Positions 16,550 through 24,300 of a stretch of DNA of 45,111 nucleotides are shown in pieces; position 1 is the first letter of the stretch, and each line of letters starts with the position of its first letter. Where the stretch lies: the IMG/VR virus record IMGVR_UViG_3300049783_000416, positions 1 through 45,111 of that record. One strand, written 5' to 3'. Origin of the DNA: a virus. A program made the translations under genes and the position numbers. The notes beneath the pieces are model-generated. The model did no database searches. It saw only the letters and a list, made by a program, of their open reading frames with translations, and was not told the DNA's origin.

Positions 16550-17228
16550 TAGTACCATCAATTCTAATATTACCCGATACACTTATTCTATAGTCATCAG
16601 AAGTGTAAAACGGATACACACAGTGATGTAATGTTGAAGGAAACATTAGTATAGTTCCTTCCCAAGACTTATCTACGGGCAATGGTGTAGGACGCAAGCT
16701 TCCTAAGGCATCAGTATGAAAAAAGGTAAATTTTGATGTAGACGCTCCATCAGTGTCGACACCAGGGTCAGAACCTTGCCCTGATACTGGAGGGAAATAA
16801 GTTTCTTCTTCTTTTAAATCATATGGAATATTAATCCATATAACAAAGCTTAATACACCTGAATGATGATGTACTGGATTAAACTCATACTTTTTTTGTT
16901 TATTAACCCACATACTACTAAGATATAGTCTATATTTTTTGTTCTTTGCAGCTTCTTCAAAGGTACCAATATGTCCTGGGGTTCCTTCATCCCATTGTTG
17001 TGCCATAGCTTCTATAAACGGAGCCATATTAGGCACAACATGATTTAATGAATATTCTTCTTTCATGTGTCCTAATAGATTGTTATTGTATTTCTCACCA
17101 TTTTCTTCTGTTATCTCACTAATAGCGTTTGATAATCCTTCAAAAAGGTCAAATGGTAACTTTGATTGCATTACTCCTGGAGTAACGAGAAAGTTCATTG
17201 ACATTTTAGCTACTTCGTTTTCTGACAT
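16533..17228 (-). CDS. putative Fe(II)/2OG oxygenase-like protein, phage type
   Basis: This 231-aa protein shows a jelly-roll oxygenase pattern: NPVHHHSGVLSFVIWINIPY (His120-122), then GTILMFPSTLHHCVYPF (His201, His202) and YRISVSGNIRI with Arg214 as a possible cosubstrate ligand. The order and spacing resemble the phage proteins often annotated as 2OG-Fe(II) oxygenase superfamily, but the canonical HxD is not obvious; HHH could supply two ligands. Its ATG directly follows the halogenase stop with AAGGAAC as ribosome-binding site, making it the second gene of the cassette. Catalytic activity is less certain than for the two HxD paralogs. Confidence 0.68.
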   Translation of the reverse strand: MSENEVAKMSMNFLVTPGVMQSKLPFDLFEGLSNAISEITEENGEKYNNNLLGHMKEEYSLNHVVPNMAPFIEAMAQQWDEGTPGHIGTFEEAAKNKKYRLYLSSMWVNKQKKYEFNPVHHHSGVLSFVIWINIPYDLKEEETYFPPVSGQGSDPGVDTDGASTSKFTFFHTDALGSLRPTPLPVDKSWEGTILMFPSTLHHCVYPFYTSDDYRISVSGNIRIDGTNDINK

Positions 17229-18806
17229 TTAATGTTCCTTGTTATTGTATATATGCTTCGATAACCAGTCGTAAGCACTAAGCTGGGTTTTTACAGCAGC
17301 TTTCCATTGTTTTATTTTGTTGCGTCTATCATACAAAAACTTGTCACATAGATCACGCATACTTATTTGTAAGCCTAATTCTTGCTTTGAAATATCTATC
17401 TCATTATATACATTGTAGTTCATGCCATTAGCTATACAAACAATACCTGCTTTTCCAGAATGTTTAAGTGTGGCTGTTTTCTTTATGTATAAGTCATTAA
17501 AGCCGCTTGAACTGTTTTCTAAGTTTGGATCATAAACTCTTGCTCTATTTTTATTCCAGTAATCAGAATCGCTTCTTATAGTTAATGTATAATGCAATGC
17601 AACAAATTGTGCAAAATTATGATAAAACTTTCTTGTGTGTGCATTATACACATCGCGATCAAATTGGTTAATTACAGGGCGATCTGCATGTCGACAAAAT
17701 TCTAAAATAAACTCATGCACACTTAATAAGCCATTACTTTCTAAAGGTTCAATAAATGCAGCAGCTAATCCAATACCTAAAACATTCTTTACCCATGTAC
17801 GCTCGTATATACCTGTCTTAAAGTTAATATTTCTAAAATTAAGATCGTCAGTAACCCTATTGGGGTTATGTAATGTCATTTTATCTGAATTAAGATGATC
17901 TTTAAATTCTTGTAGAGCGTCTTCGTCTGATATAAACTCATCTGAATATACATACCCTGTACCTATCCTAGACCAAAGTGGAATATTCCAAACCCAACCA
18001 TTACTTAATGCAGTACAATTTGTATACACTTCTAATTCTTTTTCTTTATCAGTATACGGTACTTGCACAGCCCATGCTTTGTTATTTGGTAAAATATCAC
18101 TATAAGATACAAACGGTTCTTCTAATGCTTTGCCTAATAGTAAACTTTCAAATCCAGTACAGTCTACATAAAGGTCTGCTTGTAACTCTGTACCGTCTTC
18201 GAGTATTATTTTAGATATGCCGTTGTCGTCAGTAGGTGCATCTTTAACTGTTCCTACTACGTGCTTAACACCTCGAGGTATGCAGTAACGATCTTTAAGA
18301 TACTGTCCAAACAATAAAGAATCAAAATGGAAGGCTGTATTATAATCAAACCTGAAATCATCAAGGCCATTGTCTTCATTAGTTGATATTTTGTTTTCAT
18401 TTACTAATGCCATTACAGGCCAAAAGTTTTCAGCAAAGTCACTAGAGTGTGTTTCGGGATAATACGCTTTTTTTAATGACCAATGATTATAATTAACGTC
18501 ATCAGTTTCTATAGGGTCTCCAAAGGGGTAATGAAATCCACCATAGTCTTTATCATAAAAGTCAGTAAATTTAATACTAAGCTTATACGTACCGTTTGTA
18601 TGTTGTAAGAAGTCCTTGTCGTCTATTCCAAGGTAGTTGGTCCAATCTCGGATAAATCCTAGTGTACTTTCACCTACACCTACTTTAGGAATATCAGCAC
18701 TTTCTACTAGTGTAATATCTTTGTTAGGAAATTTCCTAACGAGGGTTGAAGCAGCCATCCATCCAGCTGAGCCTCCGCCAACTACTATTATACTATTAAA
18801 TGCCAT
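17229..18806 (-). CDS. flavin-dependent halogenase (tryptophan-halogenase family)
   Basis: This complete 525-aa protein has the family landmarks in order: FAD-binding GGGSAGW (10-16), GVGEST (43-48), the catalytic lysine Lys75 in TYKLSIKF (Lys79 in PrnA/RebH), VDCTGFESLLLGKALEEPF, WVWNIP (271-276; family WxWxIP) and FIEPLESNG (352-359) with Glu356 equivalent to PrnA Glu346. Family members use reduced FAD, O2 and halide to form hypohalous acid that reaches the substrate through a lysine-lined tunnel. Asn358 replaces the usual Thr beside the halide site, a possible change in halide preference. No flavin reductase is in the window. A cyanophage relative, VirX1, has been reported as a broad-substrate iodinating enzyme, so the substrate need not be tryptophan. 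It is the first gene of the cassette, with its own sigma70 promoter and a GGAGG site 7 bases before the ATG. Confidence 0.95.
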   Translation of the reverse strand: MAFNSIIVVGGGSAGWMAASTLVRKFPNKDITLVESADIPKVGVGESTLGFIRDWTNYLGIDDKDFLQHTNGTYKLSIKFTDFYDKDYGGFHYPFGDPIETDDVNYNHWSLKKAYYPETHSSDFAENFWPVMALVNENKISTNEDNGLDDFRFDYNTAFHFDSLLFGQYLKDRYCIPRGVKHVVGTVKDAPTDDNGISKIILEDGTELQADLYVDCTGFESLLLGKALEEPFVSYSDILPNNKAWAVQVPYTDKEKELEVYTNCTALSNGWVWNIPLWSRIGTGYVYSDEFISDEDALQEFKDHLNSDKMTLHNPNRVTDDLNFRNINFKTGIYERTWVKNVLGIGLAAAFIEPLESNGLLSVHEFILEFCRHADRPVINQFDRDVYNAHTRKFYHNFAQFVALHYTLTIRSDSDYWNKNRARVYDPNLENSSSGFNDLYIKKTATLKHSGKAGIVCIANGMNYNVYNEIDISKQELGLQISMRDLCDKFLYDRRNKIKQWKAAVKTQLSAYDWLSKHIYNNKEH

Positions 18807-18809
18807 AAA

Positions 18810-18856
18810 AATGCCTCCGTTACTGTTATTTAAGTATAACAGTGATTGGAGGCATT
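18810..18856 (-). terminator. SD-sequestering hairpin / probable intrinsic terminator
   Basis: A long inverted repeat: outer arms AATGCCTCC and GGAGGCATT (9 bp), a small internal loop, inner arms ACTGTTAT and ATAACAGT (8 bp), and a 6-base loop. On the minus strand it is followed by a T run, so it can end transcripts of the upstream adhesin/chaperone operon. Its right arm contains the GGAGG of the halogenase gene, so in any read-through RNA the ribosome site would be paired. This resembles known T4 cases (genes e and soc), where early read-through RNA is untranslated because a hairpin hides the site. Confidence 0.75.
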
Positions 18857-18861
18857 GTCAA
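18833..18861 (-). promoter_or_regulatory. sigma70 promoter of the halogenase cassette
   Basis: On the minus strand TTGACA (18861-18856) and TATACT (18838-18833) are 17 bases apart. The predicted start is near 18826, giving a leader of about 20 bases with GGAGG and ATG 18806. The start point lies inside the right half of the hairpin listed separately, so these transcripts lack its left arm. Confidence 0.75.
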
Positions 18862-18868
18862 GTGGTTT

Positions 18869-19429
18869 TTACAGTGGTTCGCCTGTTTCTGGATGACGCG
18901 GAGTAGGTGCGTTTGATAGATTATCAAACTCTCCTGGTTCAGTTGTTCCTGGGCGCATTGGCCAGTCTATATCATGCAGTGTATCAATGTCAGCCCAAAC
19001 TATTGTAGTTGGTAAGTCTCGAACAGCTTGTCTATAAGTTGCCCAAGTTGCTTTGACTGAGTCACTTAACGGCGAATCAGGCATTTGTGTCCAATCGCTG
19101 AGCATTAACAAGCTTTCTCTAGTACGAGTTAAAAATCGATCCTGTTTTTCAGCATCTGATAATGCTGTAACAACCCATTCTTGTGTAAATGTTCCGTCAC
19201 CATTATCAGTAATGTCGCCTTCTTCAGTATCTGATCCTGTCATGCCATTAGCATAAGTAAGATCAGAATCTGCGATTCCTACATAACCAGCAGCAGCAAG
19301 TTCTTCTATAGTAAAGTCCCAAGTTCCCATTACTGCCATAATGTTATTAGCAACATACACGCCTGTGTCAGATGCATCTAGGGCACCATTTTCATCTATT
19401 TTTCTATATGTTATGTTTTGCATATCCAT
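18869..19429 (-). CDS. tail-fibre assembly chaperone-like protein
   Basis: This 186-aa protein has a C-terminal half with RESLLMLSDWTQMPDSPLSD, then WATYRQAVRDLP (about residues 99-141). This is the pattern of the phage tail assembly chaperone domain (Pfam Phage_tail_APC type) found in proteins encoded just after fibre or adhesin genes. The N-terminal part is an acidic beta-like domain containing DNGDGTFTQEWVVTALSDAE. It directly follows the Gly-rich adhesin gene (21-base gap, AAAGGAC ribosome-binding site), so it may help fold that adhesin or stay with it at the fibre tip. It is the last gene before the halogenase hairpin. Confidence 0.75.
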   Translation of the reverse strand: MDMQNITYRKIDENGALDASDTGVYVANNIMAVMGTWDFTIEELAAAGYVGIADSDLTYANGMTGSDTEEGDITDNGDGTFTQEWVVTALSDAEKQDRFLTRTRESLLMLSDWTQMPDSPLSDSVKATWATYRQAVRDLPTTIVWADIDTLHDIDWPMRPGTTEPGEFDNLSNAPTPRHPETGEPL

Positions 19430-19450
19430 GTTTTATATGTCCTTTATCTA

Positions 19451-20974
19451 TTATAAGTTGTGTGTGTTACAGCAAGGCCAGCATCTGCTGTCGCCCCACA
19501 AAATGCGTACTGTGCCAGGTCCGCCCCAGCCGCCTGCATTACCAGTACCGCCGCCGCCGCCGCCGCCGCCGTAGCAACCACCGCAACTATGACCGTTTTG
19601 ATTTCCGTTTGACCATGGTTCGCCTGGCTTGCCACAGGTACCGCCTGAGCCGCCTTGGCCTCCGGCGCCTGTTTGGTGTGAGTAACCTGCGTTAGAACAG
19701 TGGCCGCAACTTGCTGGACTTGTAGCATAACAACACATTCCACATGCGCCAGTACCGCCACCACCACCAGTTCCGTGTGTTGAACTGTGGTGACTTGTAC
19801 CAGATCCGCCGCCGCCGCCACAACCGCAATAGTTTGAAGTGGTGGAATTTGCTGGTGCAGCGCCACAATAGCCAGCAGCGCCTCCGCCTCCGCCGGCTGT
19901 ACCAGGGTAAGCAATCATTCCGTAACTACCGCAACATGTGCCAGTGCCGTCTGTTACTGCGCCAATGGAATAACAACCGCCGTAGCAACCACAACAGCCA
20001 CCACATGCATTCATTCCTGGCCAACATGAACATCCGCCGGTGGTACTATTCCAGCAGCCTGCGCGTCCAACTTGGATACAATAATTACTTCCAGGAGATA
20101 CTGGAATATTATTAGCCCATACTCTACCGCCACCGTGTCCGCCACAAACAGCCCACTGATAGTTGCCGCCGCCTCCTGCGCCGCCTGCCATAACGTGTAC
20201 CTTAGTTACACCAGCTGGTGCAGTCCAGCTATACGAGCATTGCCCGCCATTCTGACCGTATGCACCGTTATATTGTTGTTGTCCTAGTACTACAGAGAAC
20301 TGAACTTGCTTACTAAATGCTTGGGTTCTATATACGCCTGCTGGCATGGCGGCGTTACGAACACCTAATGTAAAGTTATAAGTGTTAGTTGATGGACTTG
20401 GTGGACCTGCCCAGTTTAACAAACCTCCGTTAGTTAATGTTGGAGTAACACCCGAAGCACTTGCTAAGTTACCTAAAGTTGTTATAGACCATTCAGTTGG
20501 TGAGCCGGTTGCTGCAAACTGAATGTTACCATCAAATATCTCTACTGAACTGTTATTCAGTGTAATTGCTGGATAGCCGTTAGTTGTACTAACATTTATT
20601 ACAACATCTACTTCATATACTTTATTATATTTTGTATCAGTAATATCTAATTTAAGTACTGATAGTGCAATCATACTAGACGCTGCACCTGTTAATGTGC
20701 CTGAGCTTGATATAGACAGTCCGTATTGGGCTCCGTCGCGCCAAGCAAATGTATAAACAGAGTCACCAAACGCACCAGTAACTGATAATGTTGTGTTTAG
20801 TGTTTCGTTAGCGTTTACAAAGTCAGGAAGAGGATCTCTGTCCAGAGACGCTCCTCCAGCTAAAACAAATCCGGTGCCATTACTTGTTAGTACCAGTCCG
20901 GAGTTCAACGTATTTGGATCTTCCAGTTGGTGGCCACTGCCTTTGTTTTTTGATAATCCTATAAATCTTCCCAT
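19451..20974 (-). CDS. Gly- and Cys-rich tail adhesin
   Basis: The 507-aa protein starts MGRFIGLSKNKGSG and has a middle Ig-like segment (about residues 60-230; SVYTFAWRDGAQYGLSISSS then GTLTG). From WTAPAGVTKVHVMAGGAGGG onward it becomes a glycine-rich C-terminal domain ending GGWGGPGTVRILWGDSR. Similar glycine-rich domains form receptor-binding tips in T-even-like and marine phages. I count 27 cysteines after about residue 235, including CC and CxxC clusters, which is exceptional. Two overlapping late promoters precede it and AAAAGGAAG is the ribosome-binding site. The next gene is a putative assembly chaperone. It is most likely a host-recognition adhesin; disulfide or metal binding by the cysteines is a guess. 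Confidence 0.8.
   Translation of the reverse strand: MGRFIGLSKNKGSGHQLEDPNTLNSGLVLTSNGTGFVLAGGASLDRDPLPDFVNANETLNTTLSVTGAFGDSVYTFAWRDGAQYGLSISSSGTLTGAASSMIALSVLKLDITDTKYNKVYEVDVVINVSTTNGYPAITLNNSSVEIFDGNIQFAATGSPTEWSITTLGNLASASGVTPTLTNGGLLNWAGPPSPSTNTYNFTLGVRNAAMPAGVYRTQAFSKQVQFSVVLGQQQYNGAYGQNGGQCSYSWTAPAGVTKVHVMAGGAGGGGNYQWAVCGGHGGGRVWANNIPVSPGSNYCIQVGRAGCWNSTTGGCSCWPGMNACGGCCGCYGGCYSIGAVTDGTGTCCGSYGMIAYPGTAGGGGGAAGYCGAAPANSTTSNYCGCGGGGGSGTSHHSSTHGTGGGGGTGACGMCCYATSPASCGHCSNAGYSHQTGAGGQGGSGGTCGKPGEPWSNGNQNGHSCGGCYGGGGGGGGTGNAGGWGGPGTVRILWGDSRCWPCCNTHNL
19545..19572 (+). repeat. CCG/GCC triplet-repeat tract in adhesin gene
   Basis: A run of CCG-type triplets encodes consecutive glycines near the adhesin C-terminus. 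It is GC-rich compared with the AT-rich surroundings and a candidate site for in-frame length change. Confidence 0.6.
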
Positions 20975-21000
20975 TGTTGCTTCCTTTTATGCGTTAATTA

Positions 21001-21014
21001 TATTTATATTTATG
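21001..21014 (-). promoter_or_regulatory. overlapping late promoters TATAAATA and CATAAATA
   Basis: On the minus strand two late boxes overlap (CATAAATA at 21014-21007, TATAAATA at 21008-21001); the second is an exact T4 consensus. They lie about 27 bases before ATG 20974 and overlap the stop codon of the 105-aa gene. Confidence 0.72.
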
Positions 21015-21327
21015 CTGCTGTTTCGATGCCAACAACAACCGCACTAACGGACGCTTGGCTCGAAAGCACAACAATTTTCTGTGTGGCAGCTAATACTATA
21101 CCAGTACGTTCTAAAACGTTCTTAGCTAGTAAAACTGTCTCAAATTCTATATATTCTCCCACTAGTGGGGTATCAGCGTCTGCAATTGCTATGCTAATAT
21201 TAGACGTTGCTGCGCCTCTATTGCATATTGTTACACTAGCAACAGTATATGTTGCTGCTGGGGTTAAGTACACTGTTGCGAGCGTTGCTGCGCTCATATC
21301 TTGTGCTGCTAATCTTCCTGTGGCCAT
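21010..21327 (-). CDS. small beta-rich structural protein (105 aa)
   Basis: This is a single small domain with alternating hydrophobic strands: TYTVASVTICNRGAATSNIS, EYIEFETVLLAKNVLERTGI and ending SVSAVVVGIETA. It resembles the 109-aa protein at 31761-32090 and the core of the 166-aa protein at 38664-39164 in length, strand order and position beside a large fibre gene. The shared outline is an N-terminal strand, a context of conserved Asn, a central turn with Glu or Leu, and a final strand ending in a short tail. It may be a connector or decoration protein. An ATGGAGAAT site precedes the ATG. Function is not known. Confidence 0.65.
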   Translation of the reverse strand: MATGRLAAQDMSAATLATVYLTPAATYTVASVTICNRGAATSNISIAIADADTPLVGEYIEFETVLLAKNVLERTGIVLAATQKIVVLSSQASVSAVVVGIETAA

Positions 21328-21342
21328 GTTATCTATTCTCCA

Positions 21343-24300
21343 TTATGATGATAAAAAGTAATTTAATGCAACTGGTGCACCTTTAATACCGCCAGTAAAA
21401 TTAACTTTCTGTGTTATATTTATCTGTGCGTTAGTAGTTGTTGTTATTTCTTGTCCTGATATTTTTACGACTCCAGCTGTCATACTGTTTACATTAAGCT
21501 CACCTGCACCTCCACCAATCTGTGAAGCAATGTAAGTTTTAATTGCTTTTTGTGTTGGAACAATAGAATCACTATTAGCAGTAAATGTACCATCTACACT
21601 AAATTCAGTAATTGTTGCGCCTGTACCGCCAAGTGCAACTGCACCTAGTTGTAGTTCGTTTAGTCCAGTAATGTTAAACGCATCAGCGTTAAGTGTAGCT
21701 ACACCAGTTGCCTGTTCTACGTTAAACAATCCGCCAACTCTAAAGTTACCATCTTGGTCAGTAGTTGTGTAGAATACTCTGCCACCTCCTCCAACAACAG
21801 TTTCGTTTGCTGGTATTGGTGCTGTTCCTGGTGCGCCTGGATAGTTAGTATTTGCAAAGTTACCTGTACCAACGTCTAGGAAATCGTGTCCTGTTAGACG
21901 TACTTGTGAATACCTAATACGTACTGATATAGCTGCATCATCTGCAGGTGCATCTGTAATAGTCATTGCAGGACTAATTTGGAACTGCGCTGAGTATGGT
22001 CCTGATCCAGTAGTGTTTCTAATAGCTACAAGCTTATAGTAATTACTATCGCCAGCAATAGTTAAGTTGGCGCCCGCTTGTGGAAGTGCTGTTACTCCAC
22101 TTACATTAATAAGTGTTCCAGGTTGGAACATGTCTGCATAACCGTCACCAACTATTGTTGCTGCTGCTGTTGCAAATCCTGTACCTCTGTTAGTCCAAGT
22201 AGGCTGTGCTAATACACCGTTACCAATTCTAACAGTATGCGGAACATCTACAGTGTTACTTGGATCTGTAAGTGTCAATGTAGGTGCGCTGCTATACCCT
22301 ACACCTGGATGCCATATTGTAACCAATGCAATTTTTCCATCTGCTACATATGCTCTGCCTTTAGCAGTACTTGCATATAAATTATCTGCAGGTGCAGTAA
22401 ATGTTACTCTTGGTTCAATTGAATATGTAGTAGTTGCGTCAAGTACTGATTCTATAGCAACACCAGTTACATGGTCCCAGCCTGCACTGTCATCACTCAT
22501 CTTTTTAACAGTTGCAACTTTTGTGCCGCTATTGTATGTGTCAACGTAAGCATATTGACCTGCGCCTGTGCCGTTTGTAATATATATTGCCATACCTACG
22601 TATGCTGCACTAAGTTTTACATCAGTGTTAGATATAGTAATTTGTGTTGCTGTGCCTTCTTGAGCAACGTTAGAGTTTTTAACATACCCTGCTCCGCCTT
22701 TGTTAGCAGCAGGATCAGTAAGTCTAACTTCAAACACACCGCCGTTTACAACAACTGGGCTGTTAATAGCTGCACTATAACCTTCGCCTGAAGGTGTTAT
22801 AGTTGTGCCGCCTGCTGTATATCCAACACCTGCGTTTGTATATTCAATAATAAGAATGTTATTATCGTCTGTTAATACGTGTTTTGAGAACGCTTCTAAA
22901 GCAAAGTTATCAACATTACCAGTTACTGGTACTTCTGTTGCATCAACGCCTTCAGCAACAGTACCAAACGTACCATATGAACTGTTACCGTTTGTTGCAC
23001 GAATCTTGCCGCCATTTTCTGCTAAGTAGCCGATGTGGCCGTAGTATGAGAACACACTAACAAGTTCTGCTCTTCCTAAGTTAGTAACCCAGCAACCAAT
23101 TCCGTCACTAATGATTTGCGTAAAGTCGTTTGCAACAATACTGTCGTTGCCTCCGGCATGTAAGTCGCCGTCTATCTTTAGACCAACACAGCCAGTACCA
23201 AATGTAGTTACGTTTTGTACATATGGAGATTTGTTTGCAATCCAAGCGCCTGTATGTGCAGTTCCCCAACCTGGGTCTAAACTTACAAATGCTCCTGCAC
23301 TTGGACGTTTAGTTCCAAATGCGTTGTTAGAACCAAGTGTTCCTGTTAGTCCTGATATTGTACAGTTACGTAAGCCTGTTCCGTTGCGCATGTAGAACAT
23401 ATCTTCAAGTGCTGAACCGTATACTGAGTTAGCATATAACCGTGCAGCTAATAATGACTTGTAATTACCTGTGTAAATTAAATCCCATTGTATAGCATCT
23501 AAGTAGCTATTAACATCTCTTGAGCATGCTGCAATACTATAAGTGTAAGAAGGATGTTGATCTGCAACATATGCATGAACTTCAGCTACTAAGAACGCTC
23601 TGTTTGCTTCAATAGTTTCTACAGCATATGTATAACCAGTTGTGGAGTTTGCATCGTTTGTTCCATAAGTTACAGGAACAGTCGAATCTCCCGATACTCC
23701 ATTTACACGGTAGTCAGTATAATCATAAATCTGTGTCCAAAGGTTAGCTGCAAATGCTCCTGCTGCTGCGCTGCCTGCTGGAGAAGTTGTTACTTGAGTT
23801 AATGCGTTTCCTGTTGTTTTAGTTACAGCAGAGTTAGTAACAATGTCACTTGTAATAACTGCCATTCTAGCATATACATCTAACGAGATAGTTGTGTCTC
23901 CTACTGCTGTTACGCTACCAGCTGGAGTTATTCTTGTTGAACGTAGTTCGTCTCCTACAACTGCTGTATTTTCAGGGACAACAATTGGAAGTATTTCTGC
24001 AAAGCTTCCTGTTTTAACAAATATAGTGTGCTGTGGCATAACTATAGCTGGTACAGCCGTTGTGTTTCCTGCTGTAAGTGCCGAAGTAACTATGCCTATT
24101 AGTGTAGTTACTACTGTTGTTGCATCTGATTCTTCAGTAAGAGTAGCGTCAGTAAATCGAGCTAAACTACCGCGTACTGTTGTCGGAGCAAGATTAGACA
24201 TAACTGCGTCTGCAAGTGTAATAATGTATGCAAGTCCTGCAGCAGTTGCAGCTGGTGAAGCATTTACTCCGCCAATGTAAGTAGTGCCGTCGGCTGCATA

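Noticed and set aside
16549-16582. GTG 16582 as start of paralog B dioxygenase
   Set aside because: It would overlap the upstream gene by 50 bases and add residues not found in the paralog; ATG 16549 aligns with the paralog start.
19545-19572. CRISPR-like repeat
   Set aside because: It is a simple triplet tract coding for glycine with no spacers.
19372-19695. Arginine-rich plus-strand frame opposite the adhesin
   Set aside because: It is the reverse reading of glycine codons in the Gly/Cys-rich domain, not a DNA-binding protein.
19451-20974. Diversity-generating retroelement target
   Set aside because: No reverse transcriptase or template repeat was seen in the window.
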